From positions 9,818,301 to 9,882,300 of the forward strand of contig NC_052133.2 of the NCBI RefSeq assembly GCF_016086655.4: 64,000 nucleotides of DNA, read 5' to 3'. How positions within the stretch are numbered: the first letter of the stretch is position 1; each line of letters begins with the position of its first letter. This stretch comes from Lepeophtheirus salmonis (Eukaryota; Arthropoda; Copepoda; Siphonostomatoida; Caligidae). The notes under the pieces are model-generated. The model saw only the letters and a program-made list of their open reading frames with translations. It had not been told where the DNA came from and searched no databases. This document shows, in pieces, positions 45,853 to 58,049 of this stretch. Made by a program: the position numbers and the translations under genes.

Positions 45853-46993
45853 AATATATCAACTTATCACTTACATTTGAATACAAAATATATAATTGAC
45901 AATAATATGTTCATGAAATATTGGGCTGCATGTTTATACATGGATTCCTAAAACTCTGCATAGACAATAGACACTGTAATTAAACTGTAAACGGAAAATA
46001 AGGACATTCGATGTTAATTTGATAAAATAAAGCAGACTCCAATTATTACACTATAGTACAACTGTGTCACATGTCAAAACGAACAGAGGTCACATAAATT
46101 GGGAACAACTATCTGTTTGTTTATTCACTGCATTAAACTATCCGACATAATAATAATTTTCTTGTCCTGGACGGTCGAAAATTAATGTAAACCCCATCCC
46201 TATTTATGTAGGTAAAGTGTTTCCTTTGTGACTGTCACAAAATCAAATCTACATTGAATGAGATTCATCCTCACATTCATTCCACCACGATTTGATGACG
46301 TTTTTTGCCGGAGGCTAGCCCAAGTGTCTCACTGAGAGTAAACAGAATATCTATTTTCGTCATTACAGCTGTTGACAGTGGCACAACAAATATATAGAGT
46401 ATATTATTTGTTGTGTAAGCATGTTAGGGGTTCAATCATTTATTTTGGGTAGTGTGCCTCGAAAATGTTTTGAGTATCCCATCCTTCAGTTGCGAAATGT
46501 TGAGAGCCCCTGTTCAGAGGAACATAAAGAATGAACAGAGGTCGATAAAAAAGTGTGCAAGAGTCAAAAAATGTATACAATATTGCAAAAAGAAGTAATA
46601 GGAAAAAAAAAAAAACACAATCTTTACTCTAAATTTGATAAGAAATGTTTTTTTCCCCTCTTCTTTTATGTACTGTTAACATAAGGACAAACAATTTTTA
46701 GGAGCAAATAATTTATTTTCGTTCTTTTGTATGCTTATGAGTCAGCATGCAAGCAAATAAAAACATTATTAGTCATAAAAGAAACGTTCACCAAGAGAAC
46801 ACGTCTATATTTGTTCACTCTCTCCGTTTTTGTTTTTTTTTAAATTTCAAATAACTGGTAGCAGAATAATAACAACCCATTTTCATACAAACTCAAAATA
46901 CCTATAGTCATAATATAGATCCAGTACCTTTTTCAATTGACGTCATCATTTCAAGCATATTTAAAGGCATAAGCAACCTAATTGTATGCCAAA

Positions 46994-47061
46994 AAAAACT
47001 AGGGATGCCCCATATAACAATATTTGCTAAATTATGTAATCATGGGACATCCCTAGTTTTG
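46994..47061. mobile_element. 68-bp palindromic micro-element
   Basis: AAAAACTAGGGATGCCCCAT on the left is matched by ATGGGACATCCCTAGTTTTG on the right, an almost perfect inverted repeat of about 19 bp around a 27-bp centre. The TAGGGATGC end is the same as that of the hAT-type element at 36352-37696, so this is probably an extreme internal deletion of such an element. Confidence 0.7.
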
Positions 47062-47077
47062 TTCTACTATAATATTA

Positions 47078-47540
47078 CCAAGTGGCCCATTAAAATCGGA
47101 ACAATTTGGATATGAAACTTCCACAAGATATAATATATTAATTCACTATAGAATTTCAACAACATTACCACAATAAATGGATGTGTGTCTGAGCTCTCTT
47201 AATGTATCCACCCTTAGCGGCAATGTTGGCTTCCAGGCGGTGGTTGAAGGCCAGGTACCAGATGGAAGTCCCAGTACACGCTGACAGTGGCTTTGAAGGT
47301 ATCTATGTTTGGATGACGGAAACTACAGGGTTTCACCTCGTCATGCACCCAAAAGGTGTAGTCGGGGGTGTTGGCATCAGAGATGTAGAGGGATCAAAAG
47401 TGTCAAAACAGCTCATCTAGCACAACCCCTGCCGTCGGCCGTACATTATACCAATTACTTCTTTGAATTCAGGACTAGTAACCATGGACTATGCACTACT
47501 TTAGTCAATGATATATTTCTACATTACATATGCACCTAAG
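47078..47540 (-). pseudogene. mariner remnant related to the 1905 element
   Basis: After a TA dinucleotide the segment begins CCAAGTGGCCCATTAAAATC, matching the terminal repeat at 1905, and continues with GAATTTCAACAACATTA and GGATGTGTGTCTGAGCTCTC shared with 1975-2030. On the minus strand, 47420-47205 reads in broken frames FWVHDEVKPCSFRHPN, DTFKATVSVYWD and, in another frame, HRLEANIAAKGG: the C-terminal part of a mariner transposase. This copy therefore keeps C-terminal coding sequence that the 1905 copy has lost. The right terminus is missing. Confidence 0.75.
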
Positions 47541-47937
47541 TAGATTTCTACATAGAAAGATAATTTTGTATGCTATATTTCATATGTACTACTCATAGGG
47601 AAGGCTGAATTCAGTTTAAAAGGCCTTTTTTTATCGAACATCAAAAAGGTACAGTCATAAAATTGACATCATAATTACATATATGGTATAATGCGGACTA
47701 TTGCGGAAAAAATCAATATTTTTTTAAAACTTTTCTTAAAGGTATAGGATACAAACTTATTCTGAGTCTTGAAGGTACTTTTATTTGTGGAGCATTATCG
47801 TCGTAATAATGCAATAAGTTTTTTATTTTTTTTGCTGTAAATTATATCATTTGAATTATTTTGATATAATCTACTTTAGATTCAATACTTACTCCGTAAG
47901 AAGGAATTTGATAAAATATAACCAGATTTCACATTTT

Positions 47938-48300
47938 TGTGGGGAAAAAAGAGCGCAAGGAGAAGGCAGGAGCGAGACATATGCTACAACTGAATTAATA
48001 TCAGCTCCATGTTATATGATTTTTTTTTTTTTGGGGTGGGGGAAGAGAAAATGAATTACTTCTATAAAGATGAGAATCGTCTACATTTAAAATAGTATTA
48101 GTGCTGGGAAAATACTTTAATTATACTCAAATTCATATGTATTTATTTCATAATACATCTTTAAATCTGTTTACACCAATGATAGACAAGAACTTTTCTT
48201 TTAGAGGGGGATGTTAACACAAACCCAACTGATTAAATAATGAACAAAAAAGAAGAAAGAGCACACGCAACAACCGTTTTTCCTTTTTTAATTCGGAAAA
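47938..48300 (+). repeat. dispersed repeat F, copy 2
   Basis: Contains AGCGCAAGGAGAAGGCAGGA, GAATTAATATCAGCTCCATG, ATGAATTACTTCTATAAAGA and the T/A-rich 3' half. Another copy in the same orientation follows after about 90 bp (48392-48722). Confidence 0.7.
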
Positions 48301-48391
48301 ATAGTTGTATTTTACAAACTACTCAACTTAAATTATTCTTTTCTCTTATAATTATTTAATCCAAACAAGTTAAGATATTTAGAGATAGGAT

Positions 48392-48722
48392 TTGTGTAAG
48401 AAAACAAAAGAAGGCAGGAATGAGACATGTGGTACTACTGATGTAAGACCCTTATTAATATCAGCTGCCTGTTGTATGAATTTGGGGAGAAAATTAATTA
48501 CTGCTATAAAGAGGAGAGTCTTCTACATTTAAAATAGCATTAGTGGAGAGAAAACATTGTAATTATATTTAAATTCATATATATTTATTTTATTATGTAT
48601 TTTTAAATCAATTTACATCAAAGATAAGGGAGAATGCTTACGTTAGAAGGAGTAGTTAACACCACGACGACCCATTAAATAATGAACAATAGCGAATAAA
48701 CGGCACACGCAACTAATATCAT
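48392..48722 (+). repeat. dispersed repeat F, copy 3
   Basis: Contains AAGAAGGCAGGAATGAGACA, TTAATATCAGCTGCCTGTTG, AATTAATTACTGCTATAAAG, AAAATAGCATTAGTGGAGAG, and ends around CCCATTAAATAATGAACAAT and GGCACACGCAAC. It is close to and in the same orientation as the copy at 47938. Confidence 0.7.
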
Positions 48723-48789
48723 AACTGTAACTAAGGTATCACCAGCCAATTATTCCTATGGGAATAGAATCATGATCTTTTACACCTTA

Positions 48790-49110
48790 CAGTATTCCTT
48801 CTTTATTCCCTCAATGTTTTACATCATTATTCTTGAGTATATTTTCATATAGCTCAGATACAACAGTAAAGACGCAAGGTAAAGTTCGAACCGATAATAT
48901 AAAACATAAAAAGGCATCAAATAGACATGCAGGAAAATCTCTAGGCTGCCAAATTAACAAACCGAAAATGTAGGTGTCAAAATTACCGGTCGCAAAAAGA
49001 GTTGTGGCTAAATTACATTTCACAATTTTATACACCTCTGTATATAAGGATGTTGTGTTAAAATTTGAGGAGAGTAAATAGTGCCTCAATCAAAAAGTTT
49101 TGCAACTGTT
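48790..49110 (-). other. unclassified 92-codon open frame
   Basis: The minus strand is open from about 49089 to 48811 but has no ATG at its start, and its translation (NLATTLFATGNFDTYIFG and LPCVFTVVSELYENIL among others) shows no domain I recognise. Context is purely repetitive. Probably part of an uncharacterised repeat rather than a gene. Confidence 0.25.
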
Positions 49111-49734
49111 TCAGGCCTTCCCTACTACTACTAAACTCAAAAGGGTAAATTAGCATAATTAATTTCCTTTTGCAAGGTATGCAAAAAAATACAGTAACAA
49201 TTGTAAACAAATAACTTTAAAAACATATTTTGACTGTATTTGTTTAACGTCCCACGAAGGTATTTATTGGAGGAAAGAAAGTTTTATAAGGTGCTTTTTC
49301 AAGCAAGAAATATTTACAAAAAAAAAAAAATTTATAAACAATAGTGTTGGATTCGAGTATTACTCAAACTCAAAAATAACTGGACAAGTTTCTGGAAATT
49401 ACTCGAACTGCCCCGAAGTATTAATTGAAAAGCACGAATGATCAAAAGTCGAGTATTGACGAATCTCATCGAAAAATATAATTTTACATATATCGACAGG
49501 GATATTTACACGGGATTTTTAGGTGGTATACACCAACAGAAAATTCCCAGTAAATACTTCTTTGCATGATAAATCTCCATTTAATTACGTCATAACATAC
49601 AGAGTGCAGAATCAATTTTTCCCAGCAAAAACAAAACTTTTTGTTTCAAAAACTCAAAATTTCAACTGATATAAAAAAAATATATATTTACGAAATTTCA
49701 AGTAGGGGGATGTCAAGTCAAGTCCTTTGGCAAG

Positions 49735-49970
49735 AAATCAACAAAGTTTCGGGAGCAAAACTCCACCACTTGGAGCTCTGAACTTTCCCTCGTCAATATT
49801 TTTGGCATGCTGGATATTGCAGACAGTCCTCATATTGACCCAAATTGTGAAAGTTATGCCTTGTTTGGCTTAATGTGCGTCAAGCAAGTCGGATACACGA
49901 TGCCTTTTAGCATCCAGTTTACTCATTTGGTTCCCGATTTAAAACAAAAACTGAATGAATTCCATTCAGC
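49735..49970 (-). pseudogene. mariner/Tc1 transposase, N-terminal HTH fragment
   Basis: Minus strand from about 49940: SKLDAKRHRVSDLLDAH, a stop, then QGITFTIWVNMRTVCNIQHA and NIDEGKFRAPSGG. The pattern (DAKRHR-ILDLIxAGxKxxEI...VSxRTVFNIKKA) is the first helix-turn-helix of a Tc1/mariner-type transposase. Only about 75 residues remain. This seems to be a further transposase lineage, different from those at 41762 and 43072. Confidence 0.65.
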
Positions 49971-50693
49971 TTATTTATGATACAATCACATAATCAAAAA
50001 ATTACACAATATCTTAATCAATAGATATAACTAAATACACCAGAAAATATATGCTCTCACGCACTGTTAGCTTTATTTAATTGGGGATGGTTATGTATTT
50101 TAGAAGTATAAAACTTCTAGCTCTGTCAAAATTACCTTCATCATTAATAATATTTTTTTTACGTAACAAATCAAGTTACGGAATTTAAAAGAAAGGGGAT
50201 CTGAGGGCTTAACAAAACCAATCTGCCCACAATTAGTGATTAAGAAATCATTTCCGGGAGATCCGGCTCTAACACAATTTTTGGAAATAATTTCCTATTA
50301 TGCAAATAAATATTCTTTAAAATGACCTACAGTATTTGATTAACAATGAATTAATTGACTACCTTGTTGAAGAAATCAAACCGACTTATTTGTTGAATTT
50401 TATCAATTCAATGAAAAAATATGTTAGATTGCTTCATACTTGAACTCGAACTTTATAGTTATTACTCAGATCCAACACAAAAAAAAATATCAGAAAATAA
50501 TATTAATCGTTATTTGACCTTGAAACACCTATGTCAACACGTCATGTAGATGGTAAATACATAAACAGATATTGAAGAATTTGTAGGGAGAGATAAAACA
50601 AAATGAAGATTAAAACGGATCTTGTTGTTTATTGGGGATTTGAGGTTAAATTGAAAAAAATAAACAAAGAAAACATCACTATTATCGTTATCC

Positions 50694-51267
50694 TGGGGCT
50701 GAGTCCTCTTCTAACAATTTTTTTTTGCTTTTTATTAGAATTTTTTTTGTTATTCGGCCCAATTTTTAATTAATTTTTTTTTGAAATTTCGAAATTTTTT
50801 GTGAATAGCTGTGGATTTTTGAATTATTTTTCAAAAAAATTAATATTTGAAATTTTTTGAAAAAAATTTAATTTTCTTTGATTGTTTTTGAATTTTACAA
50901 TTTTTTTCTTAAGGAGTGAATATTCAAAATGTTTTTCCAAAAAAATTAATTTGTTATGAATAGTTATAGATTAAAACTTAAAATCCAAAAATTAAATATT
51001 TGAAACGATAATGTACTTTTTTGTGAATAGCTCTGGATTTTTGAAATTTTTTTCAAACAAATAAATATTTGATATTTCATTTCTTAATTTTTTTTGGAAA
51101 AAAATTAATTTTCTTTGATTGTTTTTGTTTGATTGAAATTTTCGTCCAAAAAAATTAATTTTTGAATTTTTATCGAAAAATTTAATTTTTTGTGAGATGC
51201 CATGGATTTTTGAAATTTTTTTGGACGAAAATTTAGCCCATCCCCAAAATATGATCCTGCGTACGTT
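50694..51267 (-). repeat. long family AT element
   Basis: A 570-bp series of blocks like TTTGTGAATAGCTGTGGATT, TTTTGAAATTTTTTTC and CAAAAAAATTAAT, ending at AGCCCATCCCCAAAATATGA and TCCTGCGTACGTTCCTG. It is longer than the 216-400 bp copies and seems to contain the repeated unit several times. Confidence 0.6.
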
Positions 51268-51484
51268 CCTGTTATCAACATTCATGGTTTTTCAAAATTG
51301 AGGAACAGATTTAAGTTGTTACAGCATCAATGTAAGAACAATTGCTTTCATTTCATAAAGAGCATTTGTAAACTAACTAAAGAAATTATGTTTGGGGCTA
51401 TTCTCGTGACGTCATCATTCATGATGACGATAAGCCATGCTGAAAGCATAAACGACTAAAGTTTATACTCCTTTCTTAGTGTTG

Positions 51485-51620
51485 CGTCAGGTCTTATTTA
51501 TTTAGTACAGTCTTAGGACTCGTCCTATCTGTCCCAAAACTGTCAGTGACTAAAAGTGATTAAAAATAAAACAAAGAAGTTGAGTAACGTCATCAGGGAC
51601 TGAACTTGTACTCATCATAT
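51485..51620. repeat. MITE family D, left half
   Basis: TCAGGTCTTATTTATTTAGT, CAGTCTTAGGACTCGTCCTA, AAACTGTCAGTGACTAAAAG and GAGTAACGTCATCAGGGACT match the first two thirds of the copy at 36126-36334. The right end is missing. Confidence 0.6.
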
Positions 51621-52049
51621 TTTGGATATGAGTTTTGAAATCCTTTATTTTATAAGCTTTACCATTTTTTGGCTCAAAAAAATAAATGGATCTAATATAT
51701 CATTTATATAAAAAAAAAAAATAGGAATTTCTTACTTTTTACCTTCCAGTGTTTTAAACTTATTGTCCCTTGGAAAAAGTGTTAAATTCAAGGGTTTTTT
51801 TTTTCTTCAGAAATTACAAGTTTAATATTAGAAGTGTTAACCAGAGAAAATCCTTCTTTTTTTTAAAAAAATTAAACATCAACCAAAACTAAATTGAGTG
51901 CTCAGTAGAACACAAAACATCCCCCAACATAATTTTTCCTGAATGCAGCATTATTTATTCTCTATATTAAAGTAAAAATGTGCAAAGTTGAGCATGTTGA
52001 ATTTAATGAAATTTAATATCTATTGCATTTATACATCAATATGTGTTAT

Positions 52050-52400
52050 ATATGTTTATGTATTGTGTGCCACAAAGAGATTATTTGTGTCTCAATTTGT
52101 TTAAAAGTTATGGTCGATTATACGTTCTTGACCTTTAATCTTGAGCTTGGATTTATTTGCTCAATAATCAATATGTTGCAAATTTATATGCGATTATATA
52201 CTTTTAATGTTTTGTGTTACCTTGACCCTCCAAAATTTAAAAGCTTCTTAATGTCACCATATATTTATTATCTTTTAACAAAGTTAGTTCAAAATTGATC
52301 TGTAACTTTTGCCGTAGTCCTGGTGACCAACAAACAAATAAACAGAAAAATTAAAACATAACCTCTGTTATGTCAACTTCGTTGATGAAGGTAGAAATAT
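52050..52400 (+). repeat. dispersed repeat R2, long copy
   Basis: Runs from TATTGTGTGCCACAAAGAGA through AAAAGTTATGGTCGATTATA, TTGACCCTCCAAAATTTAAA, AAATTGATCTGTAACTTTTG and CCGTAGTCCTGGTGACCAAC to CAACTTCGTTGATGAAGG. It is the longest copy and defines the block order of the family. Confidence 0.65.
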
Positions 52401-52483
52401 GAGAACTCAAACCTGTGTTAAGTATGATATAACCGAATAAAATTATCCTAGACACAATTTGTCCAAGTGGACATAGTTTATAG

Positions 52484-52690
52484 CAAGGTTAATCGAAATA
52501 CAAGGTTATACTATAACGCGTGTACGACTGATGTTTGACGACCACCACGCTTTTAATATTGACGTCATGGTAGATGAGTGGTTGCGTGTTTTGTCAAAAT
52601 TTGTTTTTCTTGCCCAGTAGTCAGTACGATCCATTAAATTGAAAATTATAGCAATGGTGACGTCATAGACAATTGTTGTGTGTTTTGTCA
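52484..52690. mobile_element. MITE family A, copy 3, right end lost
   Basis: Starts CAAGGTTAATCGAAATACAA and has GTACGACTGATGTTTGACGA and TTGCCCAGTAGTCAGTACGA as in the other copies, in inverse internal order. TGACGTCA is at 52560-52567 and 52658-52665, start to start 98 bp. The right end is replaced at about 52690 by the element described next. Confidence 0.75.
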
Positions 52691-53146
52691 AAATCTTATT
52701 TATTACTTCTCTAGGTTATGGAAAAAAAAAAAAAAAAAAAAAAAAGTGTCCCTCTAAAATTAAGGAACTTTTACTGTTACAAGAAAATTTAATATTTGAA
52801 AATTAATTAAAACTTTCAAGTTATTTTCCCAAAAAAATTCACTTTCTTTGAATAACTATGTATATTTTAATTTTTTCCAAAACATTTAACATTTGAGTTT
52901 TTTTTTCTTAAAAAAAAATTGTATTTGAGAACAGCTGATGATTTTGAATTTTTTGTGAATAGTTGTAGATTTTTGAAAAAATTTAATATTTGAGATTTAA
53001 TTTTTCAATTTTAATATTCAAAAAAATCCCAAGACCAAAGCAGCCCTCCCCCTATAAATATATATAATCCTGTGAAAGCTCCTGAGAGCAAAATAGTATT
53101 TTTAAACTATTATTTAAAATATTATAGAATCATCAGAATCCTCCCA
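52690..53146. mobile_element. 5'-truncated relative of the hAT element at 43490
   Basis: Begins inside the hAT-type sequence (TATTACTTCTCTAGGTTATG, compare TATTACTTTTCTAAGTTATG at 43611), continues with a family AT block from about 52715 to 53090, and ends with AGCAAAATAGTATTTTTAAA, TTATTTAAAATATTA-type sequence and CCTCCCATCACTA, as does the element ending at 44186. The AT block sits at the same internal position in both, so it is part of this hAT family rather than two independent insertions. Confidence 0.7.
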
Positions 53147-53482
53147 TCACTAATAAAAAGGAAGCAATATTGCTACATACTGTAGGTATGTACATACATT
53201 CAAAATTAGACAATATATGATTTGAATATCATTAGTTCACATAAATAGAGTTGTGTTCGAAATACAAACAACATTCAGAATATGCTGTTTGAGGTTTAGA
53301 ACTTTATATATTTAAATATAACTAAAATAGTTACTAAATTTATGAAAAGGAATACATGATTTTTTTATTGGCTATTGATAACATCCCACACAACAATGAC
53401 AGATATCCTCATTAAATATTACAACATCTATTACTATGCATTATTTTTGGAAGCTGTTGTATTCCACTTACTGCACACATTA

Positions 53483-53815
53483 GGGGCGTCTGCATGGGGG
53501 CGTTGGAGGTCTGTGGCTCCCTCAAATTAAGGAATTTCTGTTTGTTTTTTTACTATAAAGTTTAATATTTTAATTTTTTTTTTTGAAAAATTTATTATTT
53601 AATTTAATTTTTTAATCTTTTTTTTTGAAAAATTAAATTTTTTGTGAACATCTATGGTTTTTTGATTTTTTTTTTCCAAAACAATTAGTTTTTTGAGAAT
53701 AGCTATAGATTTTGATTTTTTTTTTAAATTTAATATTTGAAATATTTAATAATTCCAAGGACCGGTCCTAAGTCTGGACTGGACCGGATAAATAATGACT
53801 GACACAACACTAATT
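53483..53815 (-). repeat. family AT element followed by a piece of MITE D
   Basis: 53483-53750 starts GGGGCGTCTGCATGGGGGCG, then GGAGGTCTGTGGCTCCCTCA and AATTAAGGAATTTCTG, and continues with T-rich blocks. At 53757-53815 it joins GGACCGGTCCTAAGTCTGGA and CTGGACCGGATAAATAATGA, the inverted left end of MITE D. The join suggests insertion of one into the other. Confidence 0.6.
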
Positions 53816-54089
53816 TGAATTAAACCAATCAACAACGTTTTGGACACTAATTAGTGGGAAATAAGCAGAAACATTGACAGAGAAATACAGAGTACGTTTC
53901 TGGATCAAGATCAAGTTGGATGACAACACAATTTAAAGATAATTAAATAAATCATCTTCTTCCATTTTCAGAGAATACATTATTCCAAATACTTCATACA
54001 ATGGAGAGTATCCAATATTGGATCATACCTGGGACGATATAAATTCCCACTTTAAAAAATAATTTTAATCAAGATGTCCCTCCGTTTTA

Positions 54090-54340
54090 AGATGTTAAAA
54101 AAATAGCTCCATCAAGCAAAACTAGAACATGTCCGGCAACAATTGATATTAGCAAGAATTCAGACAATGTCGATCCTCAATTCTACTCGTAGTCCAACAA
54201 GGACTCTTAATTATAACTCTGCAACAAATAATCAGGGTTACTCTCTGTCTTTAATAAGCACACACGATTTTATATCAGGTTTTGAATATGGTTGAATGTA
54301 GAAGGAAAGGAAGTTCACTACTCTGGAGTTGAATAATAAC
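54090..54340 (+). repeat. dispersed repeat B, 3' module
   Basis: Contains AGCAAGAATTCAGACAATGT, CGATCCTCAATTCTACTCGT, AGTCCAACAAGGACTCTTAA, TTATAACTCTGCAACAAATA and TAGAAGGAAAGGAAGTTCAC, in the same order as at 23190. Confidence 0.65.
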
Positions 54341-55179
54341 AACAATAGCTAAGGAAAATAAAATTCATTTTTCAGATTAAAGAGGAGGGCTAAAAAATAT
54401 GCAATATTTACATCATTAAACATACCCATTGACCTGTAGAGATCTACATATACCTACAAATTTATTTGATTGCCCCAAAATAACAAAATCCCTTATTCTC
54501 TGATATATGCAGAGAAATATAATTTATAAAATAATAAGTAATTTGTATATTAAAATAAAATAAAAAAGTTGACGATACTGGCCAACTACCACCTCATTTT
54601 AGACTTGTTTTATTGTTTTGTATTTGAAAATCTAAGCTTGCAAGATACTCTGAAGATCTAACTCCTTCTGGCTTCATGACATATTTAAATATAAAAAGAA
54701 CAATAAAAAGGCAGGGAGAGGAAGGGAAGAAATACCCCAAATTAATCCAAAGTTCCAAGGAAAAATAGATCAAATTCCTTCTTCTTTTTCAGAATCATCT
54801 TTTTTTTTTTTAAATCGATACAAACTATTTAAAAGATTATTCCTTAAATCCTCCATAGTCTAATAAGATAAGGATATTAAATAAATATTATTCCCTAGAA
54901 TCTACATTACTCTACAAATAACCTTATAATGGTGTCATTTGATAAGAGATATCAAATATTAAAAATTATAATATATATTCAATTTTTTACTCATGTCATC
55001 ATCATGAGTAAAACGTGTCAATAAACCTAAAAATTACACATCTTAACAGTTTGAACAATTTTCAACCTTCATTTTTAAAGATTTGCTTTTACTACGCAAA
55101 AATGTCTTGAGAAGCCTTAAACATTGCCAAAATAATGATTTTTTAGAGCTGAGAGACGATGAGTAAATCTAGAGTATTT

Positions 55180-55345
55180 TTTGCAGTCTTATTTGTGTAA
55201 GCCCTTGTTGGACTAGGACTAGAATTGAAGATCGGCATCGGAGTAATTCTTGCCCATATCCTAGTTAATTTTTTTATCTTCCTCCTCACTTGTCACAGTT
55301 GATTGAAGCTGATCTAATGAAACGTCATTGCAGTTAATCCTTTAG
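55180..55345 (-). repeat. dispersed repeat B, minus copy
   Basis: Complement of the family: TTGTTGGACTAGGACTAGAA, TTGAAGATCGGCATCGGAGT, AATTCTTGCC, then CTTGTCACAGTTGATTGAAG and CTGATCTAATGAAACGTCAT. Confidence 0.6.
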
Positions 55346-55999
55346 ACCATGAATTCAATTTTAAATGAAAATATGTTTTCCAAATTATTTAAACATGAAT
55401 ATTATATTATATCTGTATTTTTTTTCTTTTTCGACAGTCTATAAAAATTCACATTTATAAAACTACAAAACTTAAAGTGTAAACAGAACCTTTTATCTAC
55501 CAGCCTCGTTGTGTTTCTAAGCTCTACTTCTTTATTTATTCTCGATATATATATTTTTTATAGTATAACGAATTATTCAGATACAGGTCTAAAGGGTTAA
55601 ACTGTTTTCCTCCAAGGCATTCTTCAAATTGCCAAAATTATTTTTTATTTAAGAAGCCCAAAATAGTGATAATGCTCTTTTAATCTATCATGAGTTGAAC
55701 TTTACAAAAAATTATGTACAGATAAATAATAATTATTTATTCTGACATTTTTTTTTTTTTCATTTTTAAGGAAAGGTTATAGCTACATATTTAATATGAG
55801 TCTTAAATAACAGGTTATAAGTTTACATATGCCCATTACCCGAGCATCATTTAAAAATAGCTAAATACGTGGAGTTAAAACTATTGTGATTCACCGTAAT
55901 GAGACCCTTGATTATGATAATTAATTGAATATTTACTAATTTGTGTATTACATTCACATACTTATAACAAAAATATTCAGTCTTGGGGTAAATATTGAG

Positions 56000-56266
56000 G
56001 AGCGTTTTAGGGGTGGGCTAGAAGGACTGTACCCCCCCAATTAAGGAATTTAAGCTTTCTTACAAGAAAATTTAATATCTAAAAAAAAAAATTGACAAAA
56101 TTTAACGTTCGAATTTTAATTTGATTTTGAATTTTTTTACAAAAAATTAATTTTCTGTGAATAGTCATGGATTTTTGAAATTTTTTCCTAAAAAAATTAA
56201 CTTTTCGTGAACTTTCGTAAATTTTTCCGATTTTTTTAATTCTTAAATTTAATAAAGTTCCTGAGT
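56000..56266 (-). repeat. family AT element
   Basis: Starts TTTTAGGGGTGGGCTAGAAG, then GACTGTACCCCCCCAATTAA and GGAATTTAAGC, followed by blocks such as TTTCTGTGAATAGTCATGGA. Same orientation as 53483. Confidence 0.6.
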
Positions 56267-56299
56267 ATGCTTCGAACTTAGACCCCTTGAATGATCTCA

Positions 56300-58040
56300 C
56301 TTTCATGTTCTCCCAAATGATATAATTTTATACCTGCATAGTATTTTGAAATATATTTAATGAGTGTTACTAAATGGCTGGATTCAAGAGATTTTGCAAT
56401 TTGACCAATCTGCTTACAGAATGAGTTACAACAACTGTTAAAAAAACATCCAACTTGTACACAATATTTAAAACGGAATTAGATTCCTAATGACAATATC
56501 ACCTCAGAAATAATTTGACACTTAATGGAGTGCGAGTGTAGCAAATACAACAACTACATGAATAAAAGGGATTAAATTCAACGTTATAAAACACATTCAT
56601 TTTCTTTGATAGGCAAGGCTCTATCATGTTACTCACTTCTTAATTATAAGGAGTAAAGAACCCTGGACTAATCTTCTAACATCATCAAATGAATATTATG
56701 TAGTGTATCGAATTCCAAATTTCTATTCAAAAATTATATTTTGTGGTCAAATAAAAAGTTATATTCTTATAAGGTTCCTTCAATTTTTTTTTTTAATTTT
56801 TCTTTCTTGATATTTTTAGGGATTCTCGAGTTTTCGCTTGGAAGCTCAAATTTGCCCTTATCCCATGTTCAAGTTAGTTATCATGAAATATTTTGAAAAC
56901 AGTCTCCATCATAGTATCACATGACCGGTGCCATTATCGGTCTAGCGGTTCCGGTTCTTAAACTACTAGAACCGGAACTGAAATAGACGAATCGAGACCG
57001 CAATTAATTGTGCTTATTTTCGTTTGCTGTATTTTTGGTATATTTATAACTTTTTAATATTACATCTACCTAATTTGATGTAAATGAAAGACATTATTAC
57101 CTTCATCGTATCACGCAACCCTTCATCTGTAAAAGAAATATTAAAATAGCGCGAAATCATCTGGATTTAGCCAAATAAGTCAACCACACCAACTTCTATT
57201 TTCTTTTAAGTACTACGATATTATTATTGCCGTATCATTTATTCACAATTTTTAAAATTAATTAAGAATTACACATATATATATATTCATAATATTAACC
57301 CCCCCCCCCTACACCTAGCCTCACCTCAAGGCCCCCACTTTGAGAACCATTGTCTTAAGCACCCTTAGTTTTCGGCTCCCCTCCTGGAACTTGGGTCACT
57401 GCACATATAAGGTAGCTGGTATCCTGTCTGTATTCAATATCATTTCCTGGATCCAAATTTTCTAACGAGAGTTATTGTGCTACGTACGAAGCTTCTTTTG
57501 TTATTTCCCATACAGTGGATCAAATACAATTTCGTGTTTTAATGTATTCAATTCTTCTTGATGAGAAAAAATACCGAATTTAATAATGTTATTGGGACTA
57601 TGCTTCATAAAGCAAATAAAATTGGATTTCGGGGTTTCTTTTTTTAGCATGCCGGTGGGTCATATTTTATACAATTCTCAGGATGATTGATTCTTTGTAC
57701 ATCAAAAGAACAGATATTGACGCTCAAAGGAGGGAAATCGGATTTTAATGTTTCTAACTTAATTACTTCATAAAACTACAACCAGGAGTATTCTAATGGA
57801 AAATTCACCTCAATACGATATAAATTTAAAATAAAACAACAAACGAGACGTATCATAAACAGAAGTGTATACTCTTAATTTGAATCCCTTGATTACTAAT
57901 TAGTCTGCAATTTAGCTATATATATATATGACAATGAATAAAAATAAATAAAAATGGCATCTTACTGTTAACATATATAATCCGCATTGATGCATTCTCC
58001 CTACCAGCAGGTAAAAATAAAGAAGCAGAAAATGATCCCC
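56300..58040. other. no gene seen; possible hAT end at 57305-57355
   Basis: AT-rich without a recognisable frame. At about 57330-57355 the sequence GGCCCCCACTTTGAGAACCA followed by TTG resembles the common hAT terminus whose complement begins CAGTGGTTCTCAAAGTGGGG; no partner end was found. At 56930-57000 there is a short inverted arrangement of CGGTTCCGGTTCT and AGAACCGGAACTG. Confidence 0.4.
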
Positions 58041-58049
58041 CTTGTCGAA

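Noticed and set aside
57085..57120. Apparent 26-nt micro-exon on the minus strand (TTCTTTTACAG, then ATGAAGGGTTGCGTGATACG, GT donor)
   Set aside because: The core GGTTGCGTGATAC(A/G)AT(A/G)AA is that of dispersed repeat E seen at 23690, 31105 and 34090, so the splice-like borders are coincidental.
57305..57355. hAT insertion marked by GGCCCCCACTTTGAGAACCA
   Set aside because: Only one terminus is seen; no second end or 8-bp duplication could be located, so it is only mentioned as a possible element end.
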